Part shown: piece after piece, positions 1 through 7,368 of the stretch
Numbering within the stretch: position 1 is the stretch's first letter
Layout: every line of letters begins with the position of its first letter
Assembly (NCBI GenBank): GCA_025363505.1
Contig: JANYDV010000083.1
Coordinates: forward strand, 1 to 14,777
DNA: 14,777 nt
Origin: Bacteroidota bacterium
GTDB taxonomy: Bacteria > Bacteroidota > Ignavibacteria > Palsa-1295
Reading direction: 5' to 3'
Notes under the pieces: generated by a model
Seen by the model: only the letters and a program-made list of their open reading frames with translations
The model's database searches: none
Told to the model about the DNA's origin: nothing
Translations under genes and position numbers: made by a program

Positions 1-369
1 CTCTTACTCGGCGGACCGGATGAAGATACTCGTAATAAAGAAATCGCTCGACTAGCAGGAGGTTCTGCGCAGTACCTGGGTGCTTTCCCTTTAAAACAAT
101 TTATTTCCTTGGTTGACCACTGTACGATGGTGATCACCGGAGTAACAATGGCATTCCATATTGCTGTTGCACTTAAAAAGAAGATCGTCCTCATAAATAA
201 TATTTTTAACTCCCATGAGTTTGGTGATCTTTATGGGCTTGGAGAACTCATTGAACCGGATAAACCTTGCCAATGCTATTTCCGTGGGACCTGTATCAAT
301 AAAGAATATTTTTGTCTCGATCATCTTCCTGTCGAGAAAGTATTAGAAGCCTCAAAGAGAGTATTGTGA
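1..369 (+). CDS. Glycosyltransferase family 9 (heptosyltransferase-like), C-terminal fragment
   Basis: This is an open frame running in from the left edge, with 122 residues visible and a TGA stop. The start lies outside the window. The visible part matches the C-terminal nucleotide-sugar-binding half of GT9 enzymes (ADP-heptose:LPS heptosyltransferase type). It opens with LLGGPDED, has a PLKQFISLVDHC segment around residues 30-40, then GVTMAFHIAVALKKKIVLI at about 47-65, the equivalent of the usual 'D-T-G-x-x-H-x-A-x-A-L' stretch. It ends with a cysteine cluster (C90, C92, C98, C105) and a VEKVLEA helix, both common at the end of GT9 proteins. The expected role is cytoplasmic addition of a heptose or other sugar to LPS core or a glycan. 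It converges on the minus-strand genes. The exact acceptor and donor cannot be told from this fragment. Confidence 0.8.
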   Translation, partial: LLLGGPDEDTRNKEIARLAGGSAQYLGAFPLKQFISLVDHCTMVITGVTMAFHIAVALKKKIVLINNIFNSHEFGDLYGLGELIEPDKPCQCYFRGTCINKEYFCLDHLPVEKVLEASKRVL

Positions 370-375
370 TCATCT

Positions 376-468
376 TTTGTTTTAATCCTTTAAAACAAAG
401 AATCTCTTGAGTGATAACTTACTCAAGAGATTCTTCGGAATGGTAATTTAGTTTGAGGCTAAAATTAC
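376..468. terminator. Convergent intergenic terminator region with three inverted repeats
   Basis: Three consecutive hairpins lie between the converging ends of the GT9 gene and the small lipoprotein gene. Hairpin A pairs TTTGTTTTAA (376-385) with 390-399 around a 4-nt loop. Hairpin B is a perfect 15-bp stem, AAGAATCTCTTGAGT (398-412) with 421-435, and can extend by two pairs to a 4-nt loop. Hairpin C pairs GTAATTTAG (443-451) with 459-468, with one bulged A. Hairpin C is followed on the plus strand by a T-rich stretch. Hairpin B is followed on the minus strand by TTTGTTTT. The simplest reading is termination in both directions. Confidence 0.65.
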
Positions 469-482
469 AACTATTTTACTCT

Positions 483-905
483 TTATTTTTTCTTTGAAGA
501 ACCAATGCTGGTAACGGCATTACCAAGTGAATCTATTCCACCAACGATGCCGTCTTTGGCTCTTTGGAAACTTCCTTGTGCTTCATCACGTGGAGCAGCT
601 AATTGAGCTCTGATTGCCGCACTGCGCTTTCTCGCGTTTTCGAGTTCAGCTTTAGTTTTAGGATCCATTTTCTTCATCCTACTTTCGTAAGCGGCAAGAC
701 TATCATCAATGTTCTTGATCTTTTGTTCAGACTCCGTCTTAAAGCTCTGCCATTGTTCCTTTGCCATTTTTAAGCTATCAACGGCAGCAACCTGCATTGT
801 TGAATCTTTCGTTGCATCTGCAGGCTTATCTTGACTTTTCTTGCAGCTTATGAGTGTTAAGCCCGATAATAGGGTTATTGTGAGAATTCGCGTGTTTGTT
901 TTCAT
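483..905 (-). CDS. Small helical lipoprotein, function unknown
   Basis: A 140-aa protein with a clear lipoprotein signal: basic start (MKTNTR), hydrophobic segment ILTITLLSGLTL, and a LISC lipobox with the lipidated cysteine at C21. After the cysteine comes a Lys/Asp/Ser-rich linker. Residues about 45-105 are strongly charged, rich in E, K, Q and A and free of prolines for long stretches, so they probably form one or two long helices or a coiled coil. The C-terminus is Gly/Ser-rich and ends in KKK. It should be an envelope-anchored protein. I recognise no named family. It is the last gene of the minus-strand run, 91 bp after the helicase gene and followed by a strong terminator region. The ATG start is chosen because it gives an intact signal peptide; no Shine-Dalgarno sequence is visible. 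Confidence 0.75.
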   Translation of the reverse strand: MKTNTRILTITLLSGLTLISCKKSQDKPADATKDSTMQVAAVDSLKMAKEQWQSFKTESEQKIKNIDDSLAAYESRMKKMDPKTKAELENARKRSAAIRAQLAAPRDEAQGSFQRAKDGIVGGIDSLGNAVTSIGSSKKK

Positions 906-996
906 ATTTGGATGAATTTTAAGTTAAAGTAATGATACTACACAATGATATAGGTGAAAGAATTCCCAATGATTTTGACAAATAAAATTCCCTGGC

Positions 997-3279
997 TTAG
1001 AGTAGTCGCAAATTAGCAAACTTTAGCATCAAGTTCTTCCTGCCCCGCCCGACAAAATCAACGATAGCCTTCGCATTGTCACCTTTTCCGCTGACTTCAA
1101 GAACGCGGCCTTCACCAAAAATTTCATGTTGGACTCGTACACCTTTTCGAATTTGCATTGCCGAAGATGTATCTATTTGTGAATAAGAGTCGGGAGCTTC
1201 TTCTTGTGCATACGGGGAGCTTTCTTTGCGTCTAGCACTAAAAGTCCGAGAGCCGATTGTAGTGCTATTATTAAAAAGTGGAGAATTGCCGACAAAATCT
1301 TCACGCTGACTGGAGGCTTTCAATGAAGAAATCCTGGAGCCATAACTGGTAATCATCTCAATGGCATCGGTTGCCGAAATTTCTTCAAGAAATCGGGATG
1401 CCATTGCAGAAGAGTATTCACCATACTTTAATCGTGACTTTGCGTAAGTTAGATAGCACTTGCGCATGGCGCGAGTAATGCCGACATAAAGCAATCGACG
1501 TTCTTCTTCAAGAGAGAAGTCTTCAAATGATGAGTTGGCATTCGGGAAAAGTCCTTCTTCGAGTCCGCAGATAAATACGAGCGGAAATTCAAGCCCTTTT
1601 GCGGCGTGGAGTGTCATCAACGTGACGACGTTTTTTGCACCATCGACTTTATCCGCGTCGCTGACCAGCGATATTTCTTCTAGAAATGATTCAATGGTCG
1701 CATCAGATTTTAAACTAAAATGTTCAGTAATTGCCGAGAGAAATTCCTTTAAGTTTTCATATCTTGCTAACGATTCGAGCGTATTTTCTGATTTTAACTC
1801 AACGAGCATACCTGTTTCGTCAATCAGGGCACGAAGTAATTCACTTGGAGATAACTCAGGTATAAGTTTTCTATATTTTTCGATCAACTCATAAAACTGT
1901 CTGAGTTTAACGGCTGTATTGGGTTTTATTTGTGGTATAAATTCCGGAGCAAGTAAAACGTCGAGTATATAGGTCCCACGTTCGCGGGCAAATTCGGTTA
2001 CACGCTTTAATGTGGTTTCTCCAATGCCTCTTGCCGGGAAATTAATGACTCGAAGTAAACTTTCGGAATCGGCGGGGTTGACGATTAAGCGAATATATGC
2101 AAGAGCATCCTTGATCTCTTTTCGTTTGTAAAATGCTACACCACCTACGATTACATACGGTATCCCTTGTCTGCGGAAGGCATCTTCGAGAGCCCGACTT
2201 TGCGCATTTGTTCTGTAGAGCACAGCCGCGTCGGCAAGAGAGTATCGCTCTTTGCGTATTTCATCTTCTATCGTACGAACAACCATAGCGCCTTCTTCAC
2301 GCTCGTCGGAACACTCGACTACTTTTACTGTCTCGCCTTTAGGATTTTTTGTAAAAAGTGTTTTGTCGAGTTGCTTTTTGTTGTGTTTAATTAATATGTC
2401 AGCAACAGCAAGGATGTTCCCCGTCGAACGATAATTTTGTTCCAGGCGAAATGTTTTAGCTTGAGGGTAGTCAGTTTGAAAGTCAAGAATATTCTTAATG
2501 TCTGCTCCGCGAAACGCATAGATCGACTGGGCATCGTCGCCGACAACGGTAAGATTTTGATGAATCGCCGATAGCAGCTTTACCACCATATATTGTGCTC
2601 GGTTCGTATCTTGATACTCGTCAACCAAAACATATCGGAACCGACGCTGATATATTTCGAGCGCTTGGGGATGATGCACGAACAACTCTATGGTTTTAAT
2701 CAGCAGGTCATCGAAATCCATTGCATTCGAACCTTTTAGCGCTTTCAAATATGCAGGGTAAATCTCGGCAACCCGCTCGCTGAAAAAATCGCGAGCTATT
2801 GCTGTAAAGTCAGAAGGAGTGATAAGATTATTTTTGAGCGAGGAAATCCGACTTCTTACAGCGTTGGGGTTAAACTGATCTCGAGCAATATTCAGCTGTT
2901 CCATCACTCGCTTAATCAGCCCCAATGAATCATCGCTATCATAAATAGTGAAGCTGACAGTATATCCCAGCAACTCAGCATGACGACGAAGTATGCGGGC
3001 AAAGACTGAGTGGAATGTACCCATCCACAGGTCTTTGGTAAGTTCAGAACCTACAAGTTTGGAAATACGCTCTTTCATCTCACCGGCTGCTTTGTTGGTG
3101 AACGTAAGCGATAAAATTTCCCAAGGACGGATGCCCTGTTCAAGTAAATACCCGATACGGTGAGTTAATACTTTTGTCTTGCCGGAGCCGGCACCCGCAA
3201 CGATCATTGTCGGACCATCGGAACCGCTGACTGCGTCTTGTTGTGCTTGATTGAGCCCTATAAGTAGTTTCGATTGCAT
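997..3279 (-). CDS. pcrA: ATP-dependent DNA helicase, UvrD/PcrA (SF1A)
   Basis: A 760-aa superfamily 1A helicase, full length for PcrA/UvrD. Visible motifs in order: Q motif LNQAQQDAV (9-17); Walker A AGAGSGKT (28-35); motif Ia SLTFTNKAA (57-65); Walker B DEYQDTN (220-226); motif III GDDAQSIYAFRGA (247-259); motif IV QNYRS (281-285); motif V TLHAAKGLEF (556-565); motif VI EERRLLYVGITRA (592-604). The tail from about 710 (KGVRVQHEIFGEGRV) is the small Tudor-like domain that in PcrA/UvrD contacts RNA polymerase. The known family role is 3'-5' unwinding in nucleotide excision repair, in removing recombinase filaments and in clearing stalled transcription complexes. It lies 135 bp downstream of the LPS genes and probably has its own promoter. 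The ATG at 3277-3279 sits just before the Q motif. PcrA rather than Rep is favoured by the C-terminal domain. Confidence 0.95.
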   Translation of the reverse strand: MQSKLLIGLNQAQQDAVSGSDGPTMIVAGAGSGKTKVLTHRIGYLLEQGIRPWEILSLTFTNKAAGEMKERISKLVGSELTKDLWMGTFHSVFARILRRHAELLGYTVSFTIYDSDDSLGLIKRVMEQLNIARDQFNPNAVRSRISSLKNNLITPSDFTAIARDFFSERVAEIYPAYLKALKGSNAMDFDDLLIKTIELFVHHPQALEIYQRRFRYVLVDEYQDTNRAQYMVVKLLSAIHQNLTVVGDDAQSIYAFRGADIKNILDFQTDYPQAKTFRLEQNYRSTGNILAVADILIKHNKKQLDKTLFTKNPKGETVKVVECSDEREEGAMVVRTIEDEIRKERYSLADAAVLYRTNAQSRALEDAFRRQGIPYVIVGGVAFYKRKEIKDALAYIRLIVNPADSESLLRVINFPARGIGETTLKRVTEFARERGTYILDVLLAPEFIPQIKPNTAVKLRQFYELIEKYRKLIPELSPSELLRALIDETGMLVELKSENTLESLARYENLKEFLSAITEHFSLKSDATIESFLEEISLVSDADKVDGAKNVVTLMTLHAAKGLEFPLVFICGLEEGLFPNANSSFEDFSLEEERRLLYVGITRAMRKCYLTYAKSRLKYGEYSSAMASRFLEEISATDAIEMITSYGSRISSLKASSQREDFVGNSPLFNNSTTIGSRTFSARRKESSPYAQEEAPDSYSQIDTSSAMQIRKGVRVQHEIFGEGRVLEVSGKGDNAKAIVDFVGRGRKNLMLKFANLRLL

Positions 3280-3307
3280 TGGGGAAAGCTAACACAATTT
3301 TGGCTCT

Positions 3308-3352
3308 GATTGTAACAAGAAAATAGATAAAACACCGATGATTATAACAAGA
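3308..3352. repeat. 13-bp near-identical direct repeat upstream of the helicase gene
   Basis: GATTGTAACAAGA (3308-3320) recurs as GATTATAACAAGA (3340-3352), 12 of 13 bases identical, with a 32-bp period. Read on the minus strand (towards pcrA) each copy is TCTTGTTAYAATC, which contains a -10-like TAYAAT. They could be tandem promoter elements or two binding sites for a regulator. I see no convincing -35 at 17 bp from either copy, so the promoter reading is weak. Confidence 0.4.
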
Positions 3353-3414
3353 GGAAAATATTGCTTTATCGCAAGCCTCCAAACTTTTGATGTCTGTTGA
3401 TAAACTGTTATTGA

Positions 3415-4014
3415 TTACTGACCGCCCATACCGGTTTTGAACGGAGTAGAAAGCCCTGGAGATGAGTTCGGATTTTGATACACGCTAGTTGGTGCATCAA
3501 TGATGGGGCGCAATATATGATAGTTTTGTAATTCCTGATCACTGACGAAACCATGACCACGAGTAATCCGACCGTTTGGTTCTGTGATCTTTACAAAGGC
3601 ATCTGAGCGAATTTCCTTATTGGTATTATCCCAAACCAATGAATCGGTCTCGACAAGTGTGCCGACATCACTTGCAACCCTAACACTATCATAGGCTGTC
3701 ATATTCTTATTGAGATCATTGATTTGAGCACGTTGTGAAGTAAGAATACTGGAGTGTTTATTCTCTTTATCAAAAAAATCAACACTGACCGCAGAGTCGA
3801 GTAATGTAAAATGACTCTCATCATATATTCGGACACCACGTGCATTGAGCACCGCACGAACCATACCATCACTTGAAAAACTGACACGTGTGTTGCTCCC
3901 TGATTGTGACGGCTCGTTTTTTGATATAGTTGTTGATGTACGCGGAGGTTCGAGATCACCACTGCTGCAGGAGCAACACAATACGATCATCGTTAGTAGA
4001 GTCAAATATCTCAA
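3415..4014 (-). CDS. lptC: LptC-like LPS export protein, predicted lipoprotein
   Basis: A 199-aa protein of the LptC/OstA-like fold. LptC bridges the inner-membrane LptBFG transporter to periplasmic LptA during LPS transport. The N-terminus is a short signal (RYLTLLTMIVL) followed by CCSC, so it is probably lipidated at C16 (or C14) rather than held by a transmembrane helix. Residues about 49-160 show the repeating beta pattern of the family (VRAVLNARGVRIYDE, SILTSQRAQIND, LVETDSLVWDN, ITRGHGFVSD). The start is TTG: its TTGA overlaps the kdsD stop by 4 bp, which suggests translational coupling, and an AGG lies 6 nt upstream, the only Shine-Dalgarno-like element I found. An ATG at residue 9 would destroy the signal peptide. 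LptA and LptB are not adjacent; the next gene is the helicase. Confidence 0.85.
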   Translation of the reverse strand: MRYLTLLTMIVLCCSCSSGDLEPPRTSTTISKNEPSQSGSNTRVSFSSDGMVRAVLNARGVRIYDESHFTLLDSAVSVDFFDKENKHSSILTSQRAQINDLNKNMTAYDSVRVASDVGTLVETDSLVWDNTNKEIRSDAFVKITEPNGRITRGHGFVSDQELQNYHILRPIIDAPTSVYQNPNSSPGLSTPFKTGMGGQ

Positions 4015-5018
4015 TTGATACCTGCTTTAACTATTTCATGAAGATGGATCATCCCGATAACTATACGATCTGGATCAAGTACAGGAAGTTGCATAACTTT
4101 CGGAGGTTGATCCTCCATGAGATGCAATGCATCAATGGCTAATGTGTCGGCAGTTGTGGTCTTAGGATTTATTGATAACAAATCATTTGCTATCGTCTTC
4201 TTTAGATCAGGATAATCAGAAATAAGAAAAAATCGTCGCAAATCACCGTCAGTAATTATACCCAGTAGTCGGCGCTGTTCATCAACGACACAGGCAGCAC
4301 CAAAACGCTTCCCTGAAATAACCATCATCAATGACGAGAGATCAGTATTTTTTTGAACGAGTGGAATGTCATCGCCAATCGCCATCAGATGCTGAACTTG
4401 CATTGTTAGCTTGCGCCCTAAGGTACCACCGGGGTGTAAGCGTGCAAAATCATTGCTATTAAATTGACGCGCCTCCAATAACGCCACAGCAAGAGCATCA
4501 CCAATTACTAACTGTGCCGTTGTTGATGAAGTCGGCGCAAGATCATTTGGGCAAGCTTCCTCTTTTACGATTGCAAACAGTGCAACACCGCCACCATCAC
4601 GTGCACTCTTAACGAGCTGTGAATTCGCATTTGATGAAATAGCTATAATCGGGACACTTTGATCAGTTGCGGTATGAAGGAGAGGTTGTAGCTCATCTGA
4701 ATTACCACTTTTTGAAAGTATGACAAAGACATCGCCTTTAAGCACTAGGCCAATATCACCATGTGCGGCTTCGGCAGGATGAAGAAATATTGCCGGCGTC
4801 CCTGTAGAAGTGAGGGTTGAAGCAATCTTGCGAGCGACGTGACCAGATTTGCCCATCCCACTAACCACGACACGACCTTTGCACGTCAAAATAAGCTCGC
4901 AGGCTTTTGCAAAATCGAGTTCATCAAGTGCATTCATCGTCTCATGCACTGTATCAAGTTCGATCTTAAAGGTGCGTTGGGCACTCTGAAGAAATTTTTT
5001 TGTACGTTCGGTATGCAC
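4011..5018 (-). CDS. kdsD: Arabinose 5-phosphate isomerase (KdsD/KpsF), SIS plus two CBS domains
   Basis: A 335-aa enzyme, close to the 328 aa of E. coli KdsD. It converts ribulose 5-phosphate to arabinose 5-phosphate, the first step of Kdo synthesis. The N-terminal SIS domain (about 35-180) contains GMGKSGH (54-60), HPAEAAHGDIG (80-90), SKSGNSDE (102-109) and KEEACPNDLAPTSSTT (152-167). Residues matching those studied in E. coli KdsD are present: K57, E109, E154 and H195 (in ARLHPGGTLGRKL). A CBS pair follows (about 205-332), including ITDGDLRR and a final IHLHEIVKAG. The start is GTG, supported because the residues from the start align with the E. coli N-terminus; the next in-frame ATG would remove the first helix. 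It begins 8 nt after the unknown gene and its stop overlaps lptC, so it sits inside a tight operon. Confidence 0.95.
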   Translation of the reverse strand: MHTERTKKFLQSAQRTFKIELDTVHETMNALDELDFAKACELILTCKGRVVVSGMGKSGHVARKIASTLTSTGTPAIFLHPAEAAHGDIGLVLKGDVFVILSKSGNSDELQPLLHTATDQSVPIIAISSNANSQLVKSARDGGGVALFAIVKEEACPNDLAPTSSTTAQLVIGDALAVALLEARQFNSNDFARLHPGGTLGRKLTMQVQHLMAIGDDIPLVQKNTDLSSLMMVISGKRFGAACVVDEQRRLLGIITDGDLRRFFLISDYPDLKKTIANDLLSINPKTTTADTLAIDALHLMEDQPPKVMQLPVLDPDRIVIGMIHLHEIVKAGIN

Positions 5019-5026
5019 AATTACTA

Positions 5027-5764
5027 TTATCTAAATAATTTCGAGATGAGCGATGTTTTCGCTGAGTGTTGTTCGATTACAATGTCACTTAAATCAAACT
5101 TACGAACAGTAACCTTGGCATATTCGCTAAATGCCTTTCTGATGTCCGCATCGCTGTAGTTGTGTAATTGCACGAACATTTTTGTTGGATTGGTCACGAG
5201 TGCTGCATCACGTAATCCATGGGTTCTTAGAAGTTCATCCATAAATCCCGTAACGGTTAAGAGTTGATTAAATTTGGTGGAATGATCATAGCACCAAAGT
5301 GTCTTGCTCGAAGGTGAAAGTACTATCGTATAACGGGGGATGGCGGTGGTAGTGTACAAAATTACTTCCCGAACCTCTTGACCCGTGGAAGGGCAAGGTA
5401 AGCCCGGATGCCAATAGGAGTAGGTCCATCCGGAAATAACTTCTATGTGCTCAGGGAGTGGAAATATACCGGAGAATTGCACTTCAATCATTTCATCAAG
5501 ATTCGGCTCGTGAATACTAATTGATACTGAGCCAAGATTTGTACTACATTCCCCAACCGCGATTATCGACATCATCGAAAGGGAGCGGTCAATTTGGGTA
5601 TTGTTATGCCCGATCATTAAATCACCCAAGCCCCATCTACCTTCTCCTATAACATATCCCGCTTCAATGGTTTTTAAAGTACGCGCATATACATCTGCAT
5701 GCTCTGGCAAGAGCCAACGAATAAATTCTAGTTCAGCGAAAGAAAGACTTCGTGGGAAGGTCAT
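5027..5764 (-). CDS. Unknown protein embedded in the kds operon
   Basis: A 245-aa protein I do not recognise. It has no signal peptide or membrane helix, so it is probably cytoplasmic. The N-terminal part (about 8-60) is helical then Gly-rich (FAELEFIRWLLPEHADVYAR, then GEGRWGLGDLMIG). The middle (about 65-150) looks beta-rich, with several Trp, Tyr, Pro and Gly residues (SGWTYSYWHPGLPCPSTGQE at 111-130). The C-terminal 50 residues are mixed helix/strand. There is no HAD motif (DxDGxxT), so it is not an ordinary KdsC phosphatase, and no nucleotide-binding or KdsB signature. Its ATG overlaps the kdsA stop in an ATGA junction and kdsD begins 8 nt after its stop. Such coupling on both sides suggests co-production with the Kdo-8-phosphate enzymes. 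A role in LPS or Kdo metabolism is inferred from position only. Confidence 0.85.
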   Translation of the reverse strand: MTFPRSLSFAELEFIRWLLPEHADVYARTLKTIEAGYVIGEGRWGLGDLMIGHNNTQIDRSLSMMSIIAVGECSTNLGSVSISIHEPNLDEMIEVQFSGIFPLPEHIEVISGWTYSYWHPGLPCPSTGQEVREVILYTTTAIPRYTIVLSPSSKTLWCYDHSTKFNQLLTVTGFMDELLRTHGLRDAALVTNPTKMFVQLHNYSDADIRKAFSEYAKVTVRKFDLSDIVIEQHSAKTSLISKLFR

Positions 5765-6582
5765 TGTATAATAGATTCACGAATACGAAGAACAGTCTTG
5801 ATAAGTGCTTCAAGTTCAGACAATGGTAATTGAGAAGCCGCATCGCTTTTGGCTTCGGATGGAGTCGGATGGGTTTCTATGAATAATCCGTCAACGCCAA
5901 CAGCAATAGCTGCCCGAACAAGAGGGAGAATAAATTCTCTATGACCACCGGATTTCCCATTTTGGCTTGGCTGCTGAACAGAATGTGTTGCATCAAATAT
6001 GACCGGCGAGCCGAAAGTTCGCATAATAGTCAGCGATCGGAAATCAACGATCAAATCACCATAGCCAAATGTTGTTCCGCGTTCAGTGAGGAGCACATTG
6101 GTATTCCCGGCGGCAATCACTTTTTCGCGAGCAAATTTCATATCATACGGTGACATAAATTGCCCCTTTTTAATGTTGACAGCTTTTCCGGTCGCCGCTG
6201 CAGCTTCGAGAATATCTGTCTGCCGAGCCAGGAACGCCGGGATTTGCAAAACATCACAATATTCTGCAGCCATAGCAGCTTCGGAAGGAAGATGAATATC
6301 CGTTAGAATTGGAAAGTGAAACTGACGTTTGATTTCACCTAGCAAATGCAATGCTTTTTCATCACCGATGCCACTATAACTTGAACCACTGGTGCGGTTG
6401 GCTTTACGATAGGATGACTTGAATATAAACGAGACCGGATATAATTCTTGTAAAGAGGCTAATTTCTCCGCTACTTGAATTAATAACTCGTAAGACTCGA
6501 CAAGACACGGTCCTGCGATGATAGGGAAAGCGGCTGCTGCGTTACCAAATCGAATGTTCTTTAAAATTTCTACTTCCTGCAT
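5761..6582 (-). CDS. kdsA: 3-deoxy-8-phosphooctulonate (Kdo-8-P) synthase, metal-dependent class
   Basis: KdsA condenses phosphoenolpyruvate with arabinose 5-phosphate to give Kdo-8-phosphate. The protein follows the TIM-barrel family throughout: AGPCLVES near the start, FKSSYRKANRTS, TDIH, QIPAFLARQTD, NIKKGQF, TERGTTFGYGDLIVDFRS, DATHSVQQP, KSGGHREF, FIETHP and SDAASQLPL. In the frame counted from the TTG at 6606, the metal ligands known from the Aquifex enzyme are all present: C34, H208, E244 and D255. E. coli KdsA has Asn in place of that Cys and needs no metal, so this is the metal-dependent type. I prefer the ATG at 6580-6582 (273 aa), which puts the barrel near the N-terminus as in relatives; a TTG at 6604-6606 would add 8 residues. 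It follows plsC by 51 nt and overlaps the next gene by 4 bp. Confidence 0.95.
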   Translation of the reverse strand: MQEVEILKNIRFGNAAAAFPIIAGPCLVESYELLIQVAEKLASLQELYPVSFIFKSSYRKANRTSGSSYSGIGDEKALHLLGEIKRQFHFPILTDIHLPSEAAMAAEYCDVLQIPAFLARQTDILEAAAATGKAVNIKKGQFMSPYDMKFAREKVIAAGNTNVLLTERGTTFGYGDLIVDFRSLTIMRTFGSPVIFDATHSVQQPSQNGKSGGHREFILPLVRAAIAVGVDGLFIETHPTPSEAKSDAASQLPLSELEALIKTVLRIRESIIQ

Positions 6583-6633
6583 ATCTTGTTGAACAATAGA
6601 AAGCAAAGGAAAATTTGTACAGAATTGGCAGTG

Positions 6634-7368
6634 TTAAGGTGTCTCCAATAAATGGGAAATTGCCTCTTGAGTGCGTTGCATAAGCTCAAGCTCGTTTTCG
6701 CGGTCGCTCATGATATTTTTGGAAGCATATATAGGCGTGCCAATTTTAACAATTATTGTACTGCCCGTTTTTGGGAGCCGATCCCTTTTTGACATCAATT
6801 CAAATGAGCCTTTGATTGCAACAGCTACAACACTTGCCCCGCTTGCATATGCTAAATGAAACGCTCCTCGTTTAAATGACTGAAGTGTCCCGTTTTTCGT
6901 TCGAGTCCCTTCAGGGAATAGTAAGATAGAAGCGCCGTTTTTTATGATCGTAATTGCATTGTCAAGTGTCTTTTTTGATTTGGATGCACTTGAGCGATTA
7001 ATAATGATCATCGGGGAAAAATTCAATGCCCAGCCCCATATCGGAATTTTGGTGAGATTATGCCGTAAGACTAAACGGATGTTTTTCTCAATAGCGACAA
7101 AACAAATCGGGATGTCTGTGTAGCTGGAGTGATTTACCACAAAGACATAATGCTCGTCTTTCTTAATATTATTAACACCCCTGACTTCGATCTTTACCCC
7201 GAATAAGAAACAAAAACTCCGTGACCATAAACGGGCGAGTACAAAATACAACTTGCCGCTCCTATCGAGAACGGCAAGTAATGAAAGGAGTGATAATACG
7301 ACGGTGACAACAACGAAAAAAATCGTTGCAAGATACTGTCGGATAGGATTATTTTGCTGCTGAGGCAA
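6634..7368 (-). CDS. plsC: 1-acyl-sn-glycerol-3-phosphate acyltransferase family (PlsC-like)
   Basis: A 244-aa membrane-bound acyltransferase of the PlsC/LPLAT family, which transfers an acyl group to lysophosphatidic acid or a similar lipid. One hydrophobic helix lies near the N-terminus (about 12-34). The family blocks follow: HX4D as NHSSYTD (H80 to D85), a block-II equivalent SPMIIINRSS (118-127), FPEGTRTKNG (151-160), and VVAVAIKGS (180-188). The start is a TTG that overlaps the upstream lipoprotein gene by 20 nt; a stop lies in frame five codons earlier and no ATG occurs before the catalytic block, so TTG is the only conventional choice. Position ahead of kdsA suggests service to envelope lipid supply. 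The acyl acceptor is not proven; lysophosphatidate is the default, and another acylation substrate is possible. Confidence 0.9.
   Translation of the reverse strand: MPQQQNNPIRQYLATIFFVVVTVVLSLLSLLAVLDRSGKLYFVLARLWSRSFCFLFGVKIEVRGVNNIKKDEHYVFVVNHSSYTDIPICFVAIEKNIRLVLRHNLTKIPIWGWALNFSPMIIINRSSASKSKKTLDNAITIIKNGASILLFPEGTRTKNGTLQSFKRGAFHLAYASGASVVAVAIKGSFELMSKRDRLPKTGSTIIVKIGTPIYASKNIMSDRENELELMQRTQEAISHLLETP

Noticed and set aside
1535..1894. 119-aa open frame on the plus strand inside the helicase gene
   Set aside because: Ser/Asn-rich shadow of the pcrA reading frame with no recognisable domain or start signal.
3140..3382. 80-aa minus-strand frame crossing the pcrA start and its upstream spacer
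   Set aside because: It overlaps the Q and Walker A coding region of pcrA in another frame and the sequence resembles no protein; the spacer is better explained as a regulatory region.
6583..6606. TTG at 6604-6606 as the kdsA start
   Set aside because: It adds eight residues with no family counterpart and has no ribosome-binding sequence; the ATG at 6580-6582 is simpler, although not proven.
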